64,000 bases of DNA from Bog-950 sp046329515. Lineage in GTDB: Bacteria; Bacteroidota; Bacteroidia; Chitinophagales; LD1. The DNA lies in the NCBI GenBank assembly GCA_046329515.1, contig JAXLUM010000002.1:930001-994000 (forward strand), in the 5' to 3' direction. The notes under the pieces are model-generated. The model had not been told where the DNA came from. It did not search any database and saw only the letters and a program-made list of their open reading frames with translations. Position 1 is the stretch's first letter; every line of letters starts with the position of its first letter. The position numbers were made by a program, and so were the translations under genes. This document shows, piece by piece, positions 1 to 8,435 of this stretch.

Positions 1-259
1 TATTAAGGAAAATGTGCTTACCCTCGGCTTAAGTGTATATCCTAACCCTACTAACGGAGCTATTGCCGTAAACTTTACTGAAGATGTGAATGCCGGAAAC
101 CTTAAAGTGATGGCGGTAGATGGTAAAGTGGTTTATGAGCAAACAGGAGTTGCCGGTAAGCAGGCGTATATTAACCTAAGCGAACAGGCTGCAGGTATTT
201 ACTTTATAGAGTTGAGCAATAAAGGAAAAGTTGGACGTGCTAAGGTTATAAAGAACTAG
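1..259 (+). CDS. C-terminal end of a T9SS type A sorting-domain protein (partial)
   Basis: The reading frame is open from the left edge (first whole codon at position 2) to a TAG stop, so only the last 85 or so residues of a larger exported protein are present. They form a typical T9SS type A sorting tail: a VYPNPTNG motif near the start of the domain, beta-strand segments, a late GIYFIEL motif and a basic end (GRAKVIKN). In Bacteroidota this domain directs secretion across the outer membrane and attachment at the surface. The passenger domain lies outside the window, so its function cannot be told. A strong terminator follows, showing this is the last gene of its transcript. Confidence 0.85.
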   Translation, partial: IKENVLTLGLSVYPNPTNGAIAVNFTEDVNAGNLKVMAVDGKVVYEQTGVAGKQAYINLSEQAAGIYFIELSNKGKVGRAKVIKN

Positions 260-281
260 CCGCCGACGTATTAAACCAGCA

Positions 282-327
282 GTAAGGGCAAAGACGGAGA
301 TTCCTCTATCTTTGCCCTTACGTTTTT
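282..327 (+). terminator. Rho-independent terminator after the T9SS protein
   Basis: A perfect 13-bp inverted repeat (GTAAGGGCAAAGA at 282-294 and its complement at 309-321) with a 14-nt loop is followed by a run of T at 323-327. It closes the transcript of the partial gene on the left and separates it from the FAD dehydrogenase. Confidence 0.85.
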
Positions 328-345
328 AGGATAAATACCTAACCA

Positions 346-1890
346 ATGCCTCTTACTCTGGAATTAAAACTCAGGCCTGAACAGGCGGCTTTGCCTGATG
401 ACATTAAACGAGCTGCAGCGCTTGCCGGAAACATTGATGTAAATACTATTGCGAAAGTTAAACTGATACGCAAATCGCTTGATGCGCGTAAGCCGCAAAT
501 AATAGTATTGTTAAAGGTTGAAGTGTACCAACATGGTGAAAGTGTGCCGAAGGAGTTGCGTACCTTTAAACCACAAGCTGTTTCGGCGAAAAAAACCTGT
601 CATATCATCGGCTTTGGTCCTGCAGGTATTTATGCCGCATTGCAATTGCTTGAACGGGGCATAAAGCCAATTGTAATAGAACGAGGAAAAGCTGTTAAAG
701 AAAGAAGACGCGACTTAGCAGCAATAAACCGCCAGCTTATAGTTGACCCGGATAGTAATTATTGTTTCGGCGAAGGAGGTGCGGGCACATATAGTGATGG
801 AAAACTGTATACACGCAGCACAAAACGCGGCGACATTAAGAAAGTGCTGGATGTGTTTATTCAGCATGGCGCTAATGAAAATATAGGCTACGAAGCCCAC
901 CCGCATATAGGTACCAATAAATTGCCGGGTATTATTGAAAACATGCGCCATACTATTTTAAATAGTGGCGGCGAGGTGCACTTCAACAAAAGACTAAGTG
1001 GATTTAAAATTGAAAGCGATAAAATAAAACGCCTACTGTTTGCTGATGGCGATGAACAGGAATCTCAAAATGTAATACTTGCCACGGGCCATAGCAGCCG
1101 CGATGTATTTGAGATGTTACTGGCGCACGGCCTGCTGATTGAAGCCAAACCATTTGCTTTAGGCGTACGGGTGGAGCATCAACAAACGTTGATTGACAGC
1201 ATTCAATATAAAAGAAACGAACGCGGTGAGTTTTTGCCACCATCCAGCTATAGCCTGGTAACACAAGCATGTGGGCGTGGGGTATTTTCTTTTTGCATGT
1301 GCCCCGGCGGCATTATTGCACCTGCCAGTACTGCCCCCGGCGAAACGGTAGTTAACGGTTGGAGCCCAAGTAAGCGAAACGGCAAGTATGCTAATAGCGG
1401 CATGGTGGTTTCGGTAAATCCTGAAAACTGGAAGCACCTGGAGAAGTTTGGTCCTTTAGCTGCCTTACAGTTTCAAAAACAGGTGGAGCAAAAGGCGTTT
1501 ACCTTAACAGGAAGTATACAGGCCCCGGCACAACGCATGGAAGATTTTATTCAAGGACGTTCATCGCAAAACCTGCCCGTGTGCTCTTACATACCCGGCA
1601 TAATGCCAATTAACCTGAAAGAAGTATTGCCACAGTTTATTGCCCAAAGCCTTCGTGAAGGACTTATTGATTTTGGAAAAAAAATGAAAGGCTACAGAAC
1701 AAATGAAGCGGTGCTGGTTGGCGTGGAAAGTCGTACCAGTAGCCCCGTGCGCATACCACGCGATAAGGAAACCCTACAACATCCACAGGTAAGCAACCTT
1801 TACCCCTGCGGCGAGGGCGCCGGTTATGCAGGTGGTATAGTAAGTGCTGCTATGGATGGCATAGCCTGCGCTAATGCCATAACCCTTTAG
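346..1890 (+). CDS. FAD-dependent dehydrogenase (COG2509-like)
   Basis: A 514-residue NAD(P)/FAD-dependent oxidoreductase. After an N-terminal alpha/beta segment of about 80 residues comes the dinucleotide-binding motif GFGPAG (residues 89-94), followed by an acidic residue at the end of the second strand (IVIERG). A second flavin-contact motif near the C-terminus reads GEGAGYAGG and ends in a helix with AAMDG. Domain order and length match the uncharacterised FAD-dependent dehydrogenases of COG2509, whose substrate is unknown. It starts at an ATG 19 nt after the preceding terminator and no other gene is close enough to form an operon. A geranylgeranyl-reductase-like role cannot be excluded. 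Confidence 0.8.
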   Translation: MPLTLELKLRPEQAALPDDIKRAAALAGNIDVNTIAKVKLIRKSLDARKPQIIVLLKVEVYQHGESVPKELRTFKPQAVSAKKTCHIIGFGPAGIYAALQLLERGIKPIVIERGKAVKERRRDLAAINRQLIVDPDSNYCFGEGGAGTYSDGKLYTRSTKRGDIKKVLDVFIQHGANENIGYEAHPHIGTNKLPGIIENMRHTILNSGGEVHFNKRLSGFKIESDKIKRLLFADGDEQESQNVILATGHSSRDVFEMLLAHGLLIEAKPFALGVRVEHQQTLIDSIQYKRNERGEFLPPSSYSLVTQACGRGVFSFCMCPGGIIAPASTAPGETVVNGWSPSKRNGKYANSGMVVSVNPENWKHLEKFGPLAALQFQKQVEQKAFTLTGSIQAPAQRMEDFIQGRSSQNLPVCSYIPGIMPINLKEVLPQFIAQSLREGLIDFGKKMKGYRTNEAVLVGVESRTSSPVRIPRDKETLQHPQVSNLYPCGEGAGYAGGIVSAAMDGIACANAITL

Positions 1891-1981
1891 GCCACCCCAA
1901 TTATTTCATATGTTTAAAATGTAATATGAGCGTAGGCTTACTGACAAAACTCATTTGGCAGAAAGCTGCATGCCTTATGAC

Positions 1982-2008
1982 ATTTACTGTACTAAAAAAA
2001 CAGTAAAT
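1982..2008 (+). promoter_or_regulatory. Inverted repeat overlapping the P450 start codon
   Basis: ATTTACTGT (1982-1990) and ACAGTAAAT (2000-2008) form a perfect 9-bp inverted repeat. Its right arm includes the first two bases of the P450 ATG (2007-2009). As DNA it could be an operator for a dimeric regulator; as RNA it could hide the start codon. Which of these applies, if either, is inference. Confidence 0.45.
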
Positions 2009-3236
2009 GGAAACAGCCATATTAAAGGATGATTTGATGACGCCTGAAGTTATTGCAGATCCGCATAGCTACTATCGTCAGTTACGTGAAACGGAAAGAG
2101 TACACTGGAACGAAAAGTGGAAAGGATGGGTACTTACCGGCTACAAGGAGTGCGTAGATGTATTGCGCGACCCTGATCATTTCTCTTCAGATAGAATGGG
2201 CTACCTGGCCAATGAGTTAACCCCAAAAGAACAGGAAGAGATAGCGCCGATTTTTAAAGTGCTTAAGTATTGGATGGTATTCCGCGACCCACCGGCGCAT
2301 ACAGTATTACGTATGCTGTTGAATAAGTTGTTTACGCCTGTGGCAATTGAGCGCTACCGCCCAATGGTTCGCAAAATTGTGCAGAAGACACTTGACCGTG
2401 TAATTGAAAAAGGCGAGATGGAAGTAGTGCGCGATTTTGCCTACGATATTCCTATGGCGGTTATTTTGGAATTGATAGGTGCGCCGGACTTAGACCGCGA
2501 GAAGATTAAAGAATGGTCGGAAGCTATTGGCGTGTTCTTTTTTATAAAAGCAGATGAACCTAAACGCCGTGAGATTGCTTGCGAAGGCATTACTGCCTTG
2601 GTGAATTATATTGAACCATTAATTGCCCACCGCAGGGAACATCCGGGCATTGATTTAATAAGCCTGCTGATATCAGCTGAAGAAGCCGGGCAAATAACCT
2701 ATGACGATGTTTTGGGTACTTGCGTGCTGCTGATTTTCGGTGGCCACGAAACCACCATGAATCTGATTGCTAACGGCTGCCTTGCATTAATGAATAATCC
2801 CGACCAATGGGATATGTTAAGCAAAAACCCTGCACTGATAAAAAAGACAGTGGAAGAGTTGTTGCGCTTTGACGGCTCGGTAAAAACAACAGTACGTTGG
2901 GCAAAGGAAGATGTAATGGTGGCAGATAAGCTGATTAAAAAAGGCGAACGTTTATTAGTAAGTCTTTCCGGCGCCAATCGCGACCCCTTGCAGTTCCCTA
3001 ACCCTGACGCATTGGATATAACACGTGACCCTAACCTTCATGTTGCGTTTGCACATGGTATACATGTTTGCCTTGGCGCTTCATTAGCGCGTATGGAGGC
3101 TGAAGAGGCATTTGCCTGTTTAAGCAAGCGTATAACCTGTCCGAAGTTAAAAGAAGAGGCTTATCTTAATTACTACCCTTCTGTAATACACAGGGCATTA
3201 AAGAATCTTCCGATAACTTTTCAAAAGATAAACTAA
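2007..3236 (+). CDS. Cytochrome P450
   Basis: A 409-residue soluble bacterial class I P450. Visible signatures are the I-helix oxygen-activation motif GGHETT (about residues 245-250), the K-helix ExxR (EELLR), the aromatic RDP region and the heme-binding loop FAHGIHVCLG with the proximal ligand Cys355. There is no signal peptide or membrane anchor, so it is cytosolic. It sits 5 nt upstream of a small P450-type ferredoxin, the usual electron donor in such pairs; no ferredoxin reductase is nearby. The substrate cannot be inferred from neighbours. Start ATG at 2007 lies inside an inverted repeat. Confidence 0.93.
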   Translation: METAILKDDLMTPEVIADPHSYYRQLRETERVHWNEKWKGWVLTGYKECVDVLRDPDHFSSDRMGYLANELTPKEQEEIAPIFKVLKYWMVFRDPPAHTVLRMLLNKLFTPVAIERYRPMVRKIVQKTLDRVIEKGEMEVVRDFAYDIPMAVILELIGAPDLDREKIKEWSEAIGVFFFIKADEPKRREIACEGITALVNYIEPLIAHRREHPGIDLISLLISAEEAGQITYDDVLGTCVLLIFGGHETTMNLIANGCLALMNNPDQWDMLSKNPALIKKTVEELLRFDGSVKTTVRWAKEDVMVADKLIKKGERLLVSLSGANRDPLQFPNPDALDITRDPNLHVAFAHGIHVCLGASLARMEAEEAFACLSKRITCPKLKEEAYLNYYPSVIHRALKNLPITFQKIN

Positions 3237-3241
3237 GTGTT

Positions 3242-3481
3242 ATGGGTAAAATAAAAGTTACGGTAAACCATAACCGCTGTGTAGGTTCGCGCTTATGTGT
3301 AGGCTTTTTGCCTGATGTGTTTGACATGAACGAAATGGGCCAGTCTACTGTTATTAAAACAGAAAGTGCCAGTCCGTTGGAGTTGGTTCAAACTGCTGAG
3401 CAGTGCCCGCAATGTGCTATACGTGTTGAAGACCTTGAAACAGGAGAAGTATTGTTTCCTCCAGCAGAATTAGAGATGTAA
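3242..3481 (+). CDS. P450-associated small ferredoxin (3Fe-4S type)
   Basis: A 79-residue ferredoxin. Cluster ligands are visible as Cys13-x5-Cys19 and Cys55 followed by Pro, the spacing of the [3Fe-4S] ferredoxins that accompany bacterial P450s. An extra Cys58 lies just after (CPQC), which is less usual and might allow an alternative ligand. It starts 5 nt after the P450 stop, so the two are surely co-transcribed, and it probably passes electrons to that enzyme. The partner reductase must be encoded elsewhere. Confidence 0.88.
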   Translation: MGKIKVTVNHNRCVGSRLCVGFLPDVFDMNEMGQSTVIKTESASPLELVQTAEQCPQCAIRVEDLETGEVLFPPAELEM

Positions 3482-3485
3482 TCTC

Positions 3486-5600
3486 TTATTGCTTTATAAA
3501 TGGTACTGCGTAGGGGCGTTCATTTATAACGACCTTTACGTAATAAGTGCCGGCCGGTAAATCATTTACGTCAAATGTATAGGGCTGATTAATGGTGTGG
3601 TTTTGTTGCCGCACTAATTTTCCCGTGTAATCAAGAAGCTCAGCTTTTGTGATTGGCCCGTTAAATGAACTAACTGTAACTGTCTCGTGCGCAGGGTTGG
3701 GAGAAAGAGTGAAGGTTGCACTTTCCAATAACGGCAAGGCTAAGCCTGATACCATAAAGCTATTAGATGTATTGCTACAGCCATTACTATCCGTTACTAC
3801 AACAGTATATTCTCCGTTTGAGGTAGGCGCTGTTTTCTGCAAAGTGTCATCTAATAGTGGTCCACCTTCAAAATACCATTGATAGTGTACGGCCGTGGAA
3901 GAATACAATGTATCTCCACTTTGTGAAACTGCCGGCTTAGCAGGTAGCGGGTATACCTCGATGGCAACGGGCACTACACTTGCAGTGCAATTATTACCAT
4001 CGGTTATGGTAACAGTATAAATGCCGCTTTGATATACATAGATACCGGCTGATGTTTCACCAGTGCTCCACAAATAACTATTGGCTGTGCTTGCACTAAG
4101 CATAATGCTGTCCCCCTCGCAAACAGCTGTATCTCCGTTTACGGTAATAGCTGCTGTGCTATTATTTACAGCAAGATGGAGTATAACAAGGCTATCACAC
4201 CCACCTGCATTGGTAAGCGTATCATAGTAAATGCCGGCGGCAACTACCTGTTGGCCATTAAAAGCAAAGCCCTGCCCATTGCATATGCTTTGTGTAATGG
4301 TGGTTGTATCTGCATTGCAAGCCACAACGGCAATGCCTGTATAATAACGGGCCAGGGCAATGTCAGAGGAAGCTCCGTTAAAAGTAGCACCGGCCACTAC
4401 GGCTTTACCATCGGGCTGTAGCTGTATGCTGTGGGCCTGATCTTCGCTGCTGAAAAAGGCTGTAGTAACAAGCCCGGTAGAGTTGAAACCGTTATCCAAT
4501 GTACCATCTGCATTATACCGCAGTAATATAAAGTCATCATTTAATGTATTACGGGCGTAACCCGTGGTTAACAGCTTGCCATCAGGTTGAATAACGGCCG
4601 AGGTCAAGTGCCCATAACCTGCACCAACAGGTGTAGTTAACTTTCCATTTATGCCAAATGAGCTATCAGGAATACCGTTTGAAGAATAGCGGGCAATTGC
4701 AGGGTCCGTATCGCCATTATAACCTGATGAGCCCACCGCTGTAATTTTGTTGCCGTGTAAATAAATCGCGCTGATAGCATCATCATCGTTAAAGCCGAAA
4801 TCAGTTTCCACAAAACCGTTAATACCAAACGTACTATCGGTAGTGCCACCGGGATATAGTCTTGCTAAGGCGAAATTATACCCGCCACCATACATACGGT
4901 AGCCGCCAACTACGTATTTGCCGTCATTTTGTATTTCAATATCAGCACCGTAGTCCTCAAAAGGGCCCAATGAATAAACCAGCACACCATTAATTCCAAA
5001 GGTGCTGTCTAAACTGCCTGTAGTTGTAAAACGCGCAAGTGTAGTATTGTATCCCTGCATGGCAGAGTAGCCGATTACCAGCAGCTTGCCATCCGCCTGC
5101 AGTGCGCCTGCGTTGGCGCGCTCAACCATAGCGGGATTAAAGTCCAGCGTAACCGAACCGTTTGTACCAAAGGAGCTGTCGGGAAAACCGGAAGAAGAGT
5201 AGCGCGAAACCATCCACTTGCCATTACTGTTGTTTGCGGTGGTGGTGTTGCCTATCAACAGAATTTTTCCGTCCGGTTGTAGGAGCATGTCCATTGCCAG
5301 CTCATTATTGCCAAGGTCAGTAAATGTTTTACCATTAACGCCAAAGGTACTATCTACCTTGCCTGATGGGGTATAGGCAACAAGAACTACGTCAAAGTTA
5401 GCTCCGGGTTTGGCCTGCCCGGCAACCAAAACACGTCCGTTGTTTAAAATTTTCATGGTGTACGCTAACTCAGCGTTGGAGGTAAAATCGCTGGTAACTT
5501 TTCCATCCAGGTCAAAGCTTAAATCAAGTGTTCCCGGTTGTTGAGCACGTAAAAGCGTAGCGAAACCGCATGCCACGCATAGCAGAATAAAATTTTTCAT
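3486..5600 (-). CDS. Secreted delta-60 repeat protein with T9SS sorting tail
   Basis: A 704-residue exported protein. It begins with a signal peptide (MKNFILLCVACGF..), then carries seven delta-60 repeat units recognisable by the recurring DS(T/S)FG.NG box (LDLSFDLDG, VDSTFGVNG, PDSSFGTNG and so on) over residues 25-440, which likely fold as a beta-propeller. Two Ig/PKD-like segments follow (VCEGDSIMLSAS.. and an AVHYQWYFEGG strand), and a C-terminal T9SS type A sorting domain starts at SPNPAHETVTV. The expected location is the cell surface or medium. Function is unknown. The gene is convergent with the P450 operon, with 4 nt between stop codons. Confidence 0.85.
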   Translation of the reverse strand: MKNFILLCVACGFATLLRAQQPGTLDLSFDLDGKVTSDFTSNAELAYTMKILNNGRVLVAGQAKPGANFDVVLVAYTPSGKVDSTFGVNGKTFTDLGNNELAMDMLLQPDGKILLIGNTTTANNSNGKWMVSRYSSSGFPDSSFGTNGSVTLDFNPAMVERANAGALQADGKLLVIGYSAMQGYNTTLARFTTTGSLDSTFGINGVLVYSLGPFEDYGADIEIQNDGKYVVGGYRMYGGGYNFALARLYPGGTTDSTFGINGFVETDFGFNDDDAISAIYLHGNKITAVGSSGYNGDTDPAIARYSSNGIPDSSFGINGKLTTPVGAGYGHLTSAVIQPDGKLLTTGYARNTLNDDFILLRYNADGTLDNGFNSTGLVTTAFFSSEDQAHSIQLQPDGKAVVAGATFNGASSDIALARYYTGIAVVACNADTTTITQSICNGQGFAFNGQQVVAAGIYYDTLTNAGGCDSLVILHLAVNNSTAAITVNGDTAVCEGDSIMLSASTANSYLWSTGETSAGIYVYQSGIYTVTITDGNNCTASVVPVAIEVYPLPAKPAVSQSGDTLYSSTAVHYQWYFEGGPLLDDTLQKTAPTSNGEYTVVVTDSNGCSNTSNSFMVSGLALPLLESATFTLSPNPAHETVTVSSFNGPITKAELLDYTGKLVRQQNHTINQPYTFDVNDLPAGTYYVKVVINERPYAVPFIKQ

Positions 5601-5655
5601 CGCAGGTAAAATAGTCCGCTATGAATATCAGAAAAATAAGATGAATCTTTAAAAC

Positions 5656-5684
5656 AAAAAGGGTCCTGTAAAGGACCCCTTTTT
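5656..5684 (-). terminator. Rho-independent terminator (minus strand)
   Basis: GGGTCCT (5661-5667) pairs with AGGACCC (5672-5678) around a GTAA loop. On the minus strand the stem is followed by TTTTT (complement of 5656-5660), so it ends transcription of the exported protein gene at 5713-6303. Confidence 0.8.
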
Positions 5685-5712
5685 ATAAGACGGAGGTACG
5701 AAATAATTTAGA

Positions 5713-6303
5713 CTACAGAGATGCGCTGGTGTTGGGCAACTTTTCTAAAATAACTGCAGGCACTTCAACCCTTAAGTTTTCAATTTTGCCTTTCATGTAT
5801 AAGGTTGGCAGGTAGCCATCAGATGAATACACTTTCTTCACCTTGCACTCAAAATCGGCAGTCATAGTAAAGCTTTTGTGGTCATTAGCCCAGGCAATGC
5901 TTTTTATGTTGAACTGCGTTTCTTCAGGTAGCTGATAAAACTTCTGTTTGTTGAATTCAAACTGCAGCTTGTTTACGGCTATCATACCTGTTTTGCCTTC
6001 ATTAAAAGCAAATTCAACATCAATGCGCTGCTGGTTATAGTTTCCTTCTTTTGTTTTGGTGCTATTGCCCCAAAAGGTGAGCGAGGTAGTTATATTACTA
6101 TTCTTTTCTGTTAAGTGTGCGGTTACGCTATTCTTCTCGCGGGCGTCGAAACCAAAACCGTCAATACGGATAGCATAACCATTCTTTATTTGAAACAGTA
6201 CCGCTTCATCGGTAATTATTTCTTCGTCTTCTCCTGTAAAAGAGGAGCCTATAATAAGAGATAGCATTAACACTAATGCAAAAGGTAGTTTTTTCATTGA
6301 CAT
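5713..6303 (-). CDS. Exported protein of unknown function
   Basis: A 196-residue protein I do not recognise. It starts MSMKKLPFALVLML, a typical signal peptide with cleavage likely around the SSFTG segment; the second Met (codon 3) is an equally good start. The mature part is rich in alternating hydrophobic residues suggestive of beta-strands (LTFWGNSTKTKEGNY.., FTMTADFECKV) with no cysteine cluster, metal motif or T9SS tail. It is a single-gene transcript bounded by a terminator downstream. A periplasmic or outer-membrane-associated beta-sandwich is a reasonable guess, no more. Confidence 0.6.
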   Translation of the reverse strand: MSMKKLPFALVLMLSLIIGSSFTGEDEEIITDEAVLFQIKNGYAIRIDGFGFDAREKNSVTAHLTEKNSNITTSLTFWGNSTKTKEGNYNQQRIDVEFAFNEGKTGMIAVNKLQFEFNKQKFYQLPEETQFNIKSIAWANDHKSFTMTADFECKVKKVYSSDGYLPTLYMKGKIENLRVEVPAVILEKLPNTSASL

Positions 6304-6350
6304 ACGGGTTTAGCCGGTACTGCCGGGGATTATGTTTAACGGCTGTGGAC

Positions 6351-6377
6351 AAAAAAGGTTACATACATGAAACCTTT
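6351..6377 (-). terminator. Probable terminator after ku
   Basis: AAAGGTT (6354-6360) and AACCTTT (6371-6377) form a 7-bp stem. On the minus strand it is followed by a run of T (complement of 6351-6356), about 70 nt beyond the Ku stop codon. The stem is AT-rich, so the call is moderate. Confidence 0.5.
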
Positions 6378-6449
6378 ATATGTTTCCGGTGCGGTGCCCT
6401 GTTATGGTCTGAGAAAATTATTTCCCTGTTTGTGTAAAACCAGGAACAG

Positions 6450-7229
6450 TTAGGATGCCTTGCGCCTTCCGCCCAGGCTGGCTTTAAGTGTTGCCATAAG
6501 GTCGTCCTGCGGTTGTTTATAAGTAACTTTAAGTTTAGGCGCCTTATACTTTTTACCCGATTTCGCCTTTTGATGAATGATATGCAGCAGCTTGTCAGTA
6601 TAAGTATCTTTAAACTTTTTAATGTCAAATTTTACGGTCAGTTGCTTTATAAGCATATTGGCCATTTCTAATTCCTTGCTTTTGCCTTTTGATACATCCG
6701 GAAGCTTAAGGTCATTAAAGTCGCGAATCTCTTCTTCAAACCTGATGCGGTTAAGCACTATTACCTTTTTATAAGGCTTAACTATGGCAAGTATTTCTTT
6801 GTTGCGCATTACAAAGCTACCAAGGCCAACTTTACCGCTGGCAGCAAGGGCATCGCGCAAAATGGCATAGGCGCGTTCGCCTCCTTTGGCCGGCTCCAGG
6901 TAATAGGGCTGCTCGTAATAAATAGAATCCACCTCTGTTTCGTCAGTAAAGCTTATTATGTCTATTACCTGTGTTTTTTTTGCGTCGGCCGCTTTAAAGT
7001 CATCGGGTTCAAGCACTACATATTTGTTACGGTACATGTAGCCTTTCACAATGTTTTCATATGAAACCTCGCGGCCCGTGCTTTCATTCACACGTTTGAA
7101 TTTTATGTTGGAGTGGTCTTTACTATCCAGCATATCCAAATTAAGGGAGCTTTCCTGAACCGCAGAAAACAGCTTCACCGGAATGTTTACTAAACCGAAA
7201 CTTAGTGTACCTGTCCATAACGACCTCAT
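6450..7229 (-). CDS. ku: Ku homodimer protein (non-homologous end joining)
   Basis: A 259-residue bacterial Ku. The start MRSLWTGTLSFGLVNIPVKL is the hallmark of the family, followed by the core beta-barrel (STGREV.. and YVVLEPDDF) and the ring-forming arm (YYLEPAKGGERAYAILRDAL). The C-terminal tail is lysine-rich (KSGKKYKAPKLK..GGRRKAS), as in Ku proteins that thread onto DNA and recruit ligase. Length is normal. Ku binds broken DNA ends and works with the LigD ligase/polymerase; no ligD lies in this window, so the partner must be elsewhere. Single gene with its own terminator. Confidence 0.95.
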   Translation of the reverse strand: MRSLWTGTLSFGLVNIPVKLFSAVQESSLNLDMLDSKDHSNIKFKRVNESTGREVSYENIVKGYMYRNKYVVLEPDDFKAADAKKTQVIDIISFTDETEVDSIYYEQPYYLEPAKGGERAYAILRDALAASGKVGLGSFVMRNKEILAIVKPYKKVIVLNRIRFEEEIRDFNDLKLPDVSKGKSKELEMANMLIKQLTVKFDIKKFKDTYTDKLLHIIHQKAKSGKKYKAPKLKVTYKQPQDDLMATLKASLGGRRKAS

Positions 7230-7332
7230 AAGCCAGCTTTTTAAGCGCTTACTTCAAAATCTTCGCCACGCCATTATTCGCGTGCGTTGGTATTGTTTTT
7301 GGAAAAGGGGGTAAGGTATATGGCTTTGAGCG

Positions 7333-7740
7333 CTAAGGCTTAAGCAGGTTTTGTTGTATTGTTTGCACAGGGCCCGGGCACTCACGTTTATGGCAGGTAA
7401 CACAAGCATTTACCACAGTGTTAAATGTTTCTTTCCGTTTATTGTCGTCAGTGTCCTTGTAGTATTTATCAAGCCCGGTTAAAAACTGAGTGCTATACTC
7501 GCTATGGTCAACGGATAGTTTTTTTCCTTCCGTAATTTTAGCAGTGGTCATTTTTTGAATAAAGTAAGGATATGGTTGACGGTGCTTGTTCTCCTCAATC
7601 AGCACCTTTTCTTTTTTAATGTAATCCAACATGCGCCTCATAATTTTTGCTAACTCACTTTTTGAAGAAGAGTGAGTAAACGAGGCATTTGTAAAAAGCA
7701 CAGCTATTAAAAAGCCGCTAAGTATTATTGTGTTACGCAT
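7333..7740 (-). CDS. Small exported c-type cytochrome (cytochrome c'-like)
   Basis: A 135-residue protein with an N-terminal signal peptide (MRNTIILSGFLIAVLF..) and one heme-binding motif CVTCH at residues 113-117 near the C-terminus. A helical, lysine-rich body with a C-terminal CxxCH is the layout of class II (cytochrome c'-like) cytochromes, though similarity cannot be proved here. It should be periplasmic. An upstream TTG at 7752 is possible but the ATG at 7740 puts the signal peptide exactly at the start and was preferred. No redox partner is adjacent. Confidence 0.72.
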   Translation of the reverse strand: MRNTIILSGFLIAVLFTNASFTHSSSKSELAKIMRRMLDYIKKEKVLIEENKHRQPYPYFIQKMTTAKITEGKKLSVDHSEYSTQFLTGLDKYYKDTDDNKRKETFNTVVNACVTCHKRECPGPVQTIQQNLLKP

Positions 7741-7841
7741 ATTAAGGCTCAAAAATAGATAATGCCTGCAATGCGCGTACTTATGAATAGCAATTATAAG
7801 GGCTTAAAAAATTGGCTATTTTCAAACAAACAAATCTGCAT

Positions 7842-8435
7842 ATGCTTAGGTGGTCATTTTTGGTATTCGCGTCAATAGTTTTTGGTTTTACCCTGCACGC
7901 GCAAACGTTGGAAGAAGCAATAGGAAGTAATGACCCCGCTGTTTTGGAAAAAGCGCTGGCTAAAAAACCTGATGTAAACAAGGCAGATAAAAACGGCGTA
8001 ACTCCTCTAATGAGCGCCTGCCGTCAGGGAAATCTTGATATGGTGAAAATACTATTAGAGGCAGGAGCAAACGTAAATGAACCAAAAAGCCCCAAAGGCA
8101 GAACACCGCTTATGGTGGCCTGCGCTTATTACAGCGATGTTGAAGTTTGTAAGCTGTTAATAGCGCGCGGCGCAGATGTAAACGCCAAAGCTAATGACGG
8201 AACCACAGCGCTTATGTTAGCTGCAGATAATGCAAAGGCCGGAGTAGTTGAGTTGCTGTTGGCGCAAAAGGCAGATATAAACGTAAAAGACAAAAACGGT
8301 AAAACGGCTCTTGACCATGCTCAGGCGGTAGATACAGAAACCTTAAAGACGGGTGCTATGAATGGCCAAAGCTACAGAATGGATAAGGACGAAGTTGTTT
8401 CGCTTTTACAAAAGGCGGCCTTGCCTAATAAATAG
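7842..8435 (+). CDS. Exported ankyrin-repeat protein
   Basis: A 197-residue protein with a signal peptide (MLRWSFLVFASIVFGFTLHAQ) and four to five ankyrin repeats. The repeat boxes NGVTPLMSACRQGN, GRTPLMVACAYYSD, DGTTALMLAADNAK and NGKTALDHAQ are clear, each followed by VKILLEAGANVN-type helices. The ATG at 7842 gives the signal peptide its usual length; a TTG ten codons upstream is less likely. It is presumably periplasmic and mediates protein-protein contacts; the partner is unknown. Its last 30 bp overlap the end of the convergent gluQRS gene. Confidence 0.85.
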   Translation: MLRWSFLVFASIVFGFTLHAQTLEEAIGSNDPAVLEKALAKKPDVNKADKNGVTPLMSACRQGNLDMVKILLEAGANVNEPKSPKGRTPLMVACAYYSDVEVCKLLIARGADVNAKANDGTTALMLAADNAKAGVVELLLAQKADINVKDKNGKTALDHAQAVDTETLKTGAMNGQSYRMDKDEVVSLLQKAALPNK

